Below the pieces are notes generated by a model. It did no database searches. It worked only from the letters and a program-made list of their open reading frames with translations, and had not been told where the DNA came from. Shown here one piece after another: positions 19,501 through 29,235 of a DNA stretch of 64,000 nt. Source of the stretch: Chloropicon primus. Lineage: Eukaryota > Chlorophyta > Chloropicophyceae > Chloropicales > Chloropicaceae. Every line of letters starts with the position of its first letter. Position 1 is the first letter of the stretch. Where the stretch lies: assembly GCA_023205875.1 (NCBI GenBank), contig CP060768.1, positions 186,001-250,000 on the forward strand, read 5' to 3'. A program made the position numbers and the translations under genes.

Positions 19501-22500
19501 AATAGACGTCATCTGGCTTGAGAGTTCTCGCTTCCTTGATGTCGCAGTCCTTCAGCTTGAATTCGCTCCTGAGCTCCACGCAGTCCGACGACACAAAGCA
19601 CATGAGCTTGCCAGGCAAAAGCACGCAGTAGCGGAGCTTCCACTTGTTCGAATTCTCTTTGCTTTCCTTGAGCAGCCAGCCCTTCATGATGATCTCCCTA
19701 TCAAGCACGCCTCCCAGGCCCTGGGACTGCTTCCTAAGAGTGTGCAGGAGACTCTCCACCGAGCCCTTTGCTTCCATGTAGTACTGAAGAAGCTCCGAGG
19801 CAGGCAGATTGTTCAATTCATCGACATCGAGCTTTTGCCCCGTCTCCTTGCTGGTCAGCTTCAAGCTGTTCTGCCTAGCAAAGGACTCGGAGGAGAGGAT
19901 TTTGATCAGCTTGTCTTGCACAAGGTCCTCATCCCCTCCCACCATTTCCTTCATCAGGGAGACCAGGTCGTTTATGTCTTGCTCCTTTTCCTTCTCCGCC
20001 TCTTCATCGACATCCAGCCCTGGTGCCCCCGACGACTTCATCTTCTTCTTCTTCTTGGTCTGCTTTGAAGCTTCTTTGGCCACGCGGGCCTTCGCGGCCT
20101 CTTCCTTCGCCTTTGTCCCAGGCTTCTCCTCCTGGGCCTCCTTCTTCTTCTCCGACAGCTTTTCCAGCCCCCTCTCCTCTCGGAGCTTGTCGACCTCAAC
20201 CCTGGCTTGGGCGGCCCTCCACTCTGCCTGAATCATGACGATAGCCTTCCTGATTTCCTCCCTCCTCTTCACGGCCAAGTGCCTGCGAATGTATCTCTGA
20301 ATGATGATCGTGGCCAATCTCAGCCTCTTGTACATCTTTCTCACGAGGAAGCCCCTCACCCTCGACTGGATGAACAGCAGCTGCTTCTCAATTTTCTTCA
20401 CAACGAGCTTCTCCAAAAAGGCGATCTCATCCGTTGTCTTAAGGAAGACCTTGCTGTTCCCCACTTGGTACTGCCGGCCAATCTGCATGCCGGAATCTTT
20501 CAGGACCTTCGTCGCCGCGACCTTGGGGTCCTTCTGCCGGTCCACCAGCTCAACCAGAACATTGAATCGACGGGTGAAATCCGCGCACGTCATCCTTACC
20601 GCGTAACCCGCTCTCCTAATCCTGATGCTCTCCAGGACACCCGAATACTGTAGCTGCTGCAGGATCATGCCTCCGTTGAACTGGAACGACGACTTGGTCG
20701 AGTTCGGCTTGAGGCACCGTATGTAGTTGGACTGCGTGCTTCCAAGCATCTTGATGAGGGATTCCACCTGGTCCCTGAATTGGTACGCAACGGTGAGAAG
20801 GAGCTTTCCGGACGACTTGGCCTGCTGGATACTCTTGCTGTAGTGCATCACGTCTATCAGGAACTCGTCGGTCGCTGCCTGCACGAGTTGAATGATGTCC
20901 GTGTGCAGCGTGTCCTTGTTCTTCTCCAAGAAGCCCGTCACGTCGTACATCACGTCGCCAGCAAAGTGCTGGACTCCAAACAACTTGGGCTTGATCTTGC
21001 TGTGAATGTAGTGCTCCCTGTCCTTGAGCTCCTTGTTTATCTTCGAAACGAAGCTCCTGTCGTCCGCGGACTTCAGGGAACACTCTTCCTGAAGAAGACT
21101 CAGCAAACCTGGCCAGGATCCAATTCCGCCCTTGTTCTCGATCAGCTGGAGGCACTTGGTGTTGTCCTTGTACTCTATGAACTCCACGTTGATGTTCTCC
21201 TGCTCGTATTCTTGCTGCTCGTGCTTGAAGTAGTAATGGATGAACTGGTTGTGAAGCTTCTCGTTCGCGTAGTTAATGCAAAGCTGCTCGAAGGAGTTCT
21301 TGTCGAACACCTCGAAACCGAAAATATCCAGGACTCCGAGCGTCTTTCTCGTCTCCTTGGGCCTATCCACAGACTTGTTCAAGACGTTCACAAGCCAGTC
21401 GAAGAGGCAGCCGTACAACTCCTTTGCCAAGGCATCCCTGGTGTTCGTCACCTTCTCCTTATCCAGTGGAATCTTGTGGATGGACACCCTGTGTCCCCTG
21501 CCGACGCTCATCGTCCTGTACGTAAGAGCCCTCTTGAGCTCCATGAAGTCGAAACGCAGAAGCTCGGACACGATTTGCAGCTCTTCCTCGCCGGCTATTG
21601 TTGCAATCCTGTTGTCGTCCTCCGTGATTTCAACGTTCCCCAGCATCAATATGGCGGAGACAAACCTGAAGACGTTGTAAACGTTCTCGTCAGAGATCCC
21701 AACCGTGGTGAAAGCTTCCCTGACCGTGGCAAACTCCTCCTCGTCGTCCACGCCGTCGATGTCGAAGCAGCCGCTCTTGTTGATGTAATTATAGTCCTCC
21801 ACGTTCCTGATGTGCAAGCTCTGCCTCTCCTCGTCCGTGCAACCCTTGCACAGCTGGTAGAAAATGTGGTAGTTCCTCTCGTCGCTCGCTTGGCTCACAA
21901 CTCGAGACTTCTCGAGGAGGTACTTGATAATCACAGCGCCAACAATCTCGCTGTTTGCGTTGAATTGCACCTGAAAATACTTTCCGAAACGACTCGAGTT
22001 GTTGTTCCTGATCGTCTTGGCGTTACCAAAAGCTTCCAGCACAGGGTTGGCGTCCAAAATTTGCTTCCTGATGTGCATGCTTTCCCCCTGGGCCCTCTCC
22101 GTGAGGTACCGCAGGACGATCTTAGTGGCCTCCGTCTTACCAGCTCCAGACTCTCCACTGATGAGGATCGTCTGGTTCTTGCCACTCCTCATCTCTTGGT
22201 ACGCGTGTTCTGCCACCGCAAAGACGTGAGGCTCGTCTATGGTGCCGTGCTGATACTCCGATATCAGCTCCTTGGTGTAAATCGGCAGAAGCTTGTAGGG
22301 GTTGACCGAGATCAGAGTCGGGCCGACGTACGTGTAGATCTTGTCCGAGTAGTACCTCACCAGGATGTTCTCCTGGATGGCACCCTCGTGCAAGACGTCA
22401 AGCGCAGTCATATCGCTTATCCCCTGTTTTGCCTTGAAGGAGGCGCCCAAGATCAACACATCTGAGTTCGGCACTGACACGGTGGTCTGACTGTTCAGCT

Positions 22501-22828
22501 GCACCTCGGCCTGGTTCGCGTCTATCGCAACTATCGTTCCTCTAATCCAACCCGTTGAGCCGCCCTGTTTCGATTGGCTCTGGACGTACACTTCTGCTCC
22601 AGACTCGAAAGCTGTTGGCTTGCCTGTTAATTTTGGAAGGGGGACACACCACGGGAGCGAGTATTGCAATGTTAATTATGGTTCTCGAAGCCTGGGCGAT
22701 GACTCTGCCCACGAAGCGCCGTGATGTGGATTGCGACACGCTCGACGATGACTGGTCTTCTCTCTCTCTCTCTCTCTCTCTCTCTTACCTTTCGGCTTCT
22801 TCGGAGCCTTCTTTGGTGTGTATGGCAT
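16562..22828 (-). CDS. unconventional myosin: motor, three IQ, five PH domains, FERM
   Basis: Two exons: 22828-22789 and 22623-16562 (intron phase 1), 2033 residues. The 13-residue first exon MPYTPKKAPKKPK joins to GKPTAFESGAEVYV. The motor is complete, with P-loop GESGAGKTEATK near residue 168, switch I SSRFGKYFQVQF and switch II LDIFGFEVF. The TEDS position, 16 residues before DALAK, is Ser (RVSIHKIPL), so heavy-chain phosphorylation could control it. Two clear IQ motifs (IQSRVRGFLVRKMY, IQRYIRRHLAVKRR) and a weaker third precede a charged, helix-forming stretch. Five PH domains follow at about residues 990-1090, 1107-1225, 1245-1375, 1387-1522 and 1566-1668. A FERM domain fills 1680-2033. 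No MyTH4 domain is seen. The tail suggests a membrane-phosphoinositide-bound motor, somewhat like myosin X. It is head to head with the gene at 23786. Confidence 0.9.
22756..22785. repeat. CT microsatellite in myosin intron 1
   Basis: A run of CT units directly after the GTAAG donor (minus strand) of the first myosin intron. Similar CT/GA runs sit in or near several introns of this window. Confidence 0.9.
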
Positions 22829-23785
22829 CGTTCTTCCGCCCTTTAGAGGCTCTCGCCTATCCACACAACCCACTGAAACGACTGTTCGCTCTCGGCACGA
22901 TGCTATCTACGCATCAAAGTGTCCACAAAGCTGCTCTTTCGTGATGTGTCCCACAGCATTCCAGTGGGAAGGCGTCCCACAAACCGCGCCCTTCCCCTTC
23001 GCTTTGGTCGTCTCCCCCAAGCTCTCCTTGAGCCTTCCGCGAGAGAAGACCTCCTTTGGCCTAAGTCAGGCTCTCCGAGCTCCTTACTCGTCCCCTCCTC
23101 GGCCCTTCCCAAGCCTGTGAACCTTCCGTCCAGCCTGTGAACACCTTGGGCCACTCCACCCCAACGCCAACGCCAACGCCAACTCCTTGGAGGAGGAGGA
23201 TATGATGAGGGAGGAAGAATGTTTTCGTGTGTGTTTTCGAAAAGGAGAGAGAAGAGGGGAGAGGAGTTCCTTCCCCTGTCAAGGAAAAGCTCCAACTTGG
23301 TTAACCCAACGGTTCTTTGAGAAATAGAGCCTGATCAACAACATATGATTTTGATCGCATTTTGATCGCATTTTGATCGCATTTTGATCGCATTTTGATC
23401 ACAGGACATTTAGAATTGCAAATGTTGATCGGAGGTGTAAATGTGTGCAAAAGGTGCAAACGCTCCAATGTTTAGCGAATTTTAGGGTCAAGAGGAAGAC
23501 AGACTTTCAGAGCCTCTCCAAAGAGGCTTGCCAGGCTTGGAGGAAGGGCTCCGGGCAGGGAAAAGGTGGGACCTTTGGGCAGGCGCACGCGTCGGTCCTC
23601 ATTGCCACGCTCCAATCCTTGTCCCAGACCATTCTTTTTGTGCCGAAACATGGTTGAACAAGCGAAACGGGGCGAGGGGAGAGTACGCAGTAGCCAACAA
23701 GAATATATTTTACACGAGAAGAGGAGTGCTCTAGGAGGAGTTCAGAGGGCCTTGAGGGGAGGGAACCGAAGCAACTCAGGGCAAA
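22829..23785. other. divergent promoter region, myosin / coiled-coil F3 protein
   Basis: A 957-base spacer between two outward-facing genes. It holds a short GTTGGC hexamer run near 23163-23183 (+ strand CCAACG-type units) and the 11-bp tandem repeat at 23348-23402. No coding frame is convincing. Confidence 0.6.
23348..23402. repeat. five-unit 11-bp tandem repeat containing GATC
   Basis: Units of ATTTTGATCGC begin at 23348, 23359, 23370, 23381 and 23392; the first four are identical and the fifth ends in CAC. A period of 11 bases is close to one helical turn, so all TGATCGC sites would face the same side of the DNA. It lies in the shared promoter of the myosin and coiled-coil genes. Confidence 0.9.
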
Positions 23786-26700
23786 ATGCCTGTTAGAGGT
23801 GAGTGATCCTTTGCCTTTTTACCATATCTCGTCTCTGCCTCTCTCTCTCTCTCTCTCTCTCTGTCTCTGCATTCCTCGTTCCTTGACGCGGCGCGCGGCG
23901 CTGCCCCGTTCTTCGCGTGGAACCAGCCAGGAAGGCTGACTCCAAAACCTTTTCTTCGCTTGACGACTTTGCTTGGGACAGAGAAGAGGAGCAGTGGCCG
24001 GGGCTATGCTGACATATTGTCCGACAGGACAAAGGCGGCCGGGAAACGGGACAAGGGAGAGACGCCGGAACACGCCGGGTCCGTGGGCAGCGTGAGAAGC
24101 AGCCAGAGCAGGAGGTACTACGGCGAAATGAGCCCCTACAAGAGTTTGGAGAAGGGAGCAAAGTCTGGCAAGGCCGTGGGCAGCGTCACCTCGACGCCGA
24201 GCAATCTCAATTCGAGCAGCGCTTTGTCTCAGAACGACAGTCCTCGCTTCAGCAACACCTTCAAGGAGGCTAGGAAGGCCGTGTGCGACTTGTACACGAT
24301 CTGGAGGAGCGAGTTTGAGGACAAGCAGCAGCAGGCGGCACCCTCCAGCAGCAACACCAAGTCCAAGGGAAGGCAATCGGGCAAGTTCGAAAGGAAGTCG
24401 AACGACGGGAAGCTCGAGCTGCCGAGCAACGCGGTGGAATACCTCCAGGAGACGGTGAACCAGTTGCAGGACGAGGCCAAGTTCTTGCAGAGGAGCATGG
24501 AAGCGTACCACAAGGGAATGATAAGCCTGATGGACAGGAACAAGGGCATCGACATGGAAGCCATCAACAAGAAGAATCTGAGGGAGAAAGGCGTTCCACT
24601 AGAATCCCTAAACATCTCTCGAACGGAGAAGCTGGACCTGCAGGCCAACGCGGAGGCCATGGAGAGGGCCGAGAAGAAGCTCGCAGAGTCGCAGCAAAAG
24701 TATTCAGACGCCTTGGCGGAAATCTGCGAGATCCAGGACAAGCTGGCGGAAAGGGATTCGGTCTTGAGAGCGTTAGAGGTGGAGCTCGAACAGAAAGTGA
24801 TGAGTGAGAAGAGGTTAAGCTCCAAGTGCGAGTCGCTGCATTCTCAGCTGGAAGAGGAGGCGACCAGATCCCGCAAAGCCCTGAAGGAGTTCCAGAAGTC
24901 GTCCCAGAAAGACGATCAGATAGACACTTTGGTGAAGAGCATCCAAGAAAGGCTAGATTCAAAGACGCAGCAGTGCAACGACCTCCAGGACGAGCTGCTG
25001 CGCAGCCAGACCAGCCGGGCGCACACGGAGGAGCAGATAGACAAGCTGAAGAAGGAGATGAAAACAAAGGAGGTTGAGGCCAGCAAGAAGCTGGAGCTCA
25101 CCCTGAGCGACGTCGAGAGGTTGTCCAAGGAATACTCCCAGCTGAGCGAGTCCGTCGACGCGGGGAAGGAGGAGAGCAGCAAGAAGCTCTCCGATGCCCT
25201 GAGAACGATCGAAACGCAGGAAGGCGAGTGCTCGGAGCTCAAGAAGGCGCTTGCAGACGCGCAGGGCAAGCTGACCGAGGCCGAAGTTGCTTCGGGCGCT
25301 GGCAAGGAGGAAATCTCCAGGCTGAAGGAGCACCAAACGAAGCTGGAGAGCATGCGGAAGGGCATGCAGAAGGACCTTGAGGCGAAGATCAAGGAGATCC
25401 AAGGCTTGAATCAAAACCTTTCGACGACTTTGTCTGAGATTGACGGGGCGAAGCACCTCGCGGGCGTCCTGAGCAACGACATCAACAAGGGTCTGCAAAA
25501 CTACATAGAGGATGTCCTTGAGTGCAAGACCCCGAGGAGCATTTCTGGCTCCCCAAACCCCTTCAGCAACGCTGCCGCGGAGCAGAAGAGCGATGCCCCA
25601 AAGAGCTTGGACGTGATCCTGGGGTCTAACGGGGGCCCGAGGCCCGCCGCTCCCGAGCCCGAGGAGGTCCAAGGTGCTCCCGAGGGGGGCAAGGGCGGAA
25701 GCCAGGAGGACTACAAGCCGCTCCTCGCTTCGATATTGTCGGACTTGGGAATCTCCGGGGACAAACTTGCCGAGCAAGCCTCTTCGTCGGACCTGATGGA
25801 GCTGGTCAAGACGGAAATCGTGGACCTCGTGGCGAAGAAGGACCAGCTCAAGCTGAACATCCAGCAGCGCGAGGTGGAGATCATGGAGAGCGAGAAGAAC
25901 AACAAGGACTTGCAGGTGAAGCTCATGAGGGCGCAGACGGAGCTGGAGGACGTGAAGGTCCAGCCCGAGATATCGATTGGCAGTGCCGTGGCATCCCCAA
26001 GCAGGAGCAGGAGCCACACGGTCGACAACGCCGTTTTCAAGGAGCACAGCTCTCTTTCCGAGGTGCCCCAGTTCATGATCAACGAGGACGAGGACATCGA
26101 GTTCTCGTCCTCGGACGAGGAGGAGGGCGGCAACCTGGAGTCCGCGCAGAGCAGCCCGAGGAAGAGCATCAAGAGGGACTCCAAGTCCCTCTTCAGCCGG
26201 CAGAACAGCAAGCAGATCACGGACGGGATCGCCGAGGACCTCAGGAACGAGAACGACTCCCTCAGGATCAAGCTCACACAGATGGAGCTCGAGAACGAGG
26301 CCCTGAACAGGAGACTGAAGGAGAAGGAGAGGGAGATCGGCAAGCAGACCTCGAGGGAGATGGAGACGATCCGCCGGGCCTCCGCCGTGTACGACACTCA
26401 GGCCATGCCCGGCCAGAAGGGTTTCTGGAAGGGCAAGCGGGGAAGGGGAAACAGCAAGGGGAACGGGGAGGAGATGCAGCACTTGGTCGCGGAGCTCACG
26501 GGGAGGTATTCGGACCTGAGCCTCAAGTTCGCGGAGAAGTGCACCGAGGCGGACGAGCTCAAGCACCAGATGAAGCAGAAGGACGTGGAGATCAAGGCTC
26601 TCAAGGAACTGTACGCCATACCAGACATCTTGGAGCAGAACAACAACATCTGGGTTTCCTTCCGCATCTTCATCCCGGGCGACGACGAGAAGGGCGTCCC

Positions 26701-26971
26701 AACCGTCCTCCTCGTGGGTACGGATGGGATTTACATTCCTCACTGGCAGGAGCAGCAGTTCTACGACTACACCACCATCGCCAAGTTCGAGGTCAGGGAC
26801 AACGAGTTCGTGTTCTGGGCCCTCACCACGGAGAGCAGGAAGCTGAACGAGGTCAACTTGTACTGCAACGCGGTCCTGCCGAGCGCCATCCTGTCCAGTA
26901 TCCAGTCTGCCATCAAGGTGAAGCTCGACGTTCACAACACGGCCACGAGCTCCATACGCGTGGCGGAGTAG
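23786..26971 (+). CDS. coiled-coil protein with C-terminal FERM-F3-like lobe
   Basis: Two exons, 23786-23798 and 23982-26971, encode 1000 residues. The first exon gives only MPVR plus one base; joined to the second it reads MPVREKRSSGRGYADIL. The intron is phase 1, with GTGAGT donor and GGGACAG acceptor. Residues 1-120 are basic and Ser-rich; about 150-560 are heptad-rich coiled coil; 700-800 is an acidic, Ser-rich linker with more coiled coil at 790-885. The last 110 residues form a compact domain: NNNIWVSFRIFIPG, VLLVGTDGIYIP, DYTTIAKFEVRDNEFVFWAL and a closing helix SAILSSIQSAIKVKL. This strand-rich pattern followed by one helix resembles the PH-like F3 lobe of FERM domains. I do not recognise the protein as a named family. 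TGTAA follows at 27019-27023. Confidence 0.75.
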
Positions 26972-27663
26972 GGACGAGGAATAACAAAATACGTTTGGTG
27001 TTTTGTGCAAAGACTTTTTGTAATCTATGGATCAATACGAACGAAGAGCAAAGAGTCTGGAGCTCTTCAGGCCTCTTCAGGTGAGCAGAACTGAACTGAA
27101 CTGAACTGAAGACCGCTTCTTTCACCGCTTCTTTGATGGAGGCACAAGGTGCAGCATCCGCTATATTACAGGGATGGATGAGAATGCATCTTTTGCCACG
27201 AGCGAAGCAAAGGTGGTAGTGGTGGCTTGTTCTCCCTTTCCCTCCCTCCCTCCCTTGGCCTCTTCAAGGGAAGGAAGGGAAGGAAATCAGTTCAACGCTG
27301 GGTGGTGAAGAGCCCCTTCTTCTCCGTCACGACGAGAATCGAGATGCAAGCGCACAGGAAGGCAAAGGCCTGCGCCATTGCAATGTACATCATCGCGAGC
27401 TGTTTTTGTGACCCAAGTCCCGAACTCCGTTGCCTTCCCTAGAAGTCTTCTAGGAGAGGAGCAAGCGGCGTCACAACACCAAGACCAACGGCAGCGGCAG
27501 GGGAAAAACCTTTTGACTTGAACGCAACAGGCACAGGCACAGGCACAGGCCGTCGTCGTCGTCACGATCCCTTTGAATTGTTGTGGCTTTGCTCGAGTTG
27601 TCCCAACCAAAGCAAGCGAGCAACCCAAAAGTTGTCGTCGCTTGGCCTGACGCCTGCAAAGCC

Positions 27664-27695
<32 letters not shown>

Positions 27696-28274
27696 CCAAC
27701 TTGACAGGTGTGTCCTGTCACGAAAGGGATCGTCCCTCCTCTTCATCGTATTCCTTAAGTAAACGTAAGGCGATGACAAAAAAAAAGCAAGAAAAAGGGA
27801 AGAAAGAAAGGAAAAAAAAGACGTCCACCGAAGGAAAAGAGATTGTCCTCCACGACGTGGCCACGTGATCCTCCGTCGTCGTCGTCCTCCTCGTCCTCCG
27901 TCGTCCTCCTCGATCTCGAGGGTCCTGTTCCTCGTCCTCGTTTTGTCCTCGTCATATCTTCGCTTTTTTTTTTTTTTCGAGCTTGAGCGGAGGAGCGGAG
28001 CGACTCCTTCGTACCCATTGGAGACACGCGTGTGGCGGAAGGGGCCAGCGTCGCGTCGACGGGTCGAGGTCCAAGGACTCGTCTTCTCGCAACCGCGCGA
28101 CGACGACCGACGTCTCGAGCGTTACCTCCACCCTTCCCCCAAAAGGCAACGACGGCGACGACGAGGACGGGGACGAGGACGAGGACGAGGACGGACTAGC
28201 GCTGGCGCTGGGTCGGTGGGTTGAGGATGCTGGAGAGGAGGTGCAGGGGCGCGTGCTCGCGACGTCGGTGGGAG
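26972..28274. other. long spacer upstream of the OXS3-like gene
   Basis: About 1.3 kb with no gene I can support. It holds CTGAA repeats near 27090-27110, a GA microsatellite at about 27671-27694, A-rich runs near 27778-27815 and CGTCGT runs near 27877-27910. Acidic-looking open frames at 27.98-28.3 kb come from GAC/GAG repeats and are not called as coding. Confidence 0.5.
27019..27023 (+). terminator. UGUAA polyadenylation signal of the coiled-coil gene
   Basis: TGTAA lies about 48 bases after the stop codon of the gene ending at 26971. Assigned by motif and spacing. Confidence 0.5.
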
Positions 28275-28993
28275 ATGGAAGAAGATGCGACGACGGGCAC
28301 CGAGGTGGTGTTGGAGGAGGGGGAGGAGGAGGAGTCGCTGCTTCCGATGTCGACGACGGAAAAGAGGAGGACACACAAGAGGGAAGCGGCAGAGGACTGC
28401 GACTTGTTCGAGGTGGGGACGTCGAACAGAGATGGGGATGGAGTCCACCTGCAGGGGCGAAAGACATCGTCCTCCTTATTCACTGGTTTATTGAAGGGCA
28501 GGGGGGCGAGAAGTCTGAGCAAATATTTTCACAAGGCAAAGAGCTTCTCTTGCCTCGACAGGGCTGTGGAGGTGAGTTCTTTTCTGGTCCCGGCCACCTC
28601 TCTCTCTCTCTCTCTAACTCTCTCCACCCAATCTACCCAATCCACCCAATCCATCCTGCGGTAGTGCGAACAAGCCAAGAGTTGCGTCGTCCTAAACTTT
28701 GCTTTGCTTTGCTTTTTCTCTCTCAGGGTGCGTTTGGGGAGGGCGCCAAGAGCCTGGAGAAGAGCGGCAGACCGGCGAAGAAGAGGAGGCAGTCGGCGTC
28801 TCACACTCCCTCCGGAGGGACGGGGAAGCAGCGCCACAATTCCCTTCGCTGCTACTGCGAGGGAGGGGAGACGGGGAGCAAGTCGGAGAGGTTCTTGGTG
28901 GCGGGGGGCAAGATCGATGGGAAGGTAACCTTTGACGAGTTGTGCAAGTCCTTTGAGAGCATCCCCGCGATCACCTCGTGGATCATCGAGTAG
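28275..28993 (+). CDS. OXS3-like protein (oxidative stress 3 family)
   Basis: Two exons, 28275-28571 and 28727-28993, give 187 residues; an in-frame ATG at 28227 would add 16. The intron (155 nt, phase 0) splits the key motif. After splicing, residues 71-120 read SSSLFTGLLKGRGARSLSKY, then FHKAKSFSCLDRAVE and AKSLEKSGRPAKKRR. This matches the order and spacing of the plant OXS3 core: RGLSK-Y-GKSKSF-L followed by DL-K-NP-KRRR. Plant OXS3 proteins are small nuclear chromatin-associated factors that raise tolerance to heavy metals and oxidants. The flanks are acidic (N-terminus) and unrecognised (C-terminus, CEGGETGSKSERFLVAGGKI). Two TGTAA motifs follow at 29160-29179. The family call rests on one motif, so other small nuclear proteins remain possible. 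Confidence 0.6.
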
Positions 28994-29159
28994 CAGACCG
29001 ACCGAACACACGCACGCACGCACGCTGTCAAGACACCCACAAGACTTTTTTTTTCATTTCATTATACAACACACACACACACACACGAGCAGGCACCTCA
29101 AGGCTCAAAGCTTGTGTCGGTCGTGTTACTTTTTCCCTCGGCTCAGGAACGCCGTAGCT

Positions 29160-29179
29160 TGTAATAAAGAAAAATGTAA
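29160..29179 (+). terminator. paired UGUAA signals after the OXS3-like gene
   Basis: TGTAA at 29160-29164 (overlapping AATAAA) and again at 29175-29179, about 170 bases after the stop codon. Kinesin-4 converges from the other side, its stop being at 29236. Confidence 0.5.
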
Positions 29180-29235
29180 GCTCGTCCACGGTCTTCCCCT
29201 CCTCGTCTCTCTCTCTCCCCTAGGGTCCTAGGGTC

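Noticed and set aside
20780-22465. 561-codon + strand frame opposite the myosin motor
   Set aside because: Leu/Val/His/Asp-rich antisense reading of a conserved motor domain.
23348-23402. Replication-origin iterons
   Set aside because: Only the repeat itself suggests this; no AT-rich unwinding region or other origin feature is seen.
27983-28726. Long acidic/Gly-rich + frame upstream of the OXS3-like second exon
   Set aside because: It reads GAC/GGC repeats in the alternative frame and would need no splice, but the spliced frame restores the OXS3 core across a good GTGAGT-CTCTCAG intron.
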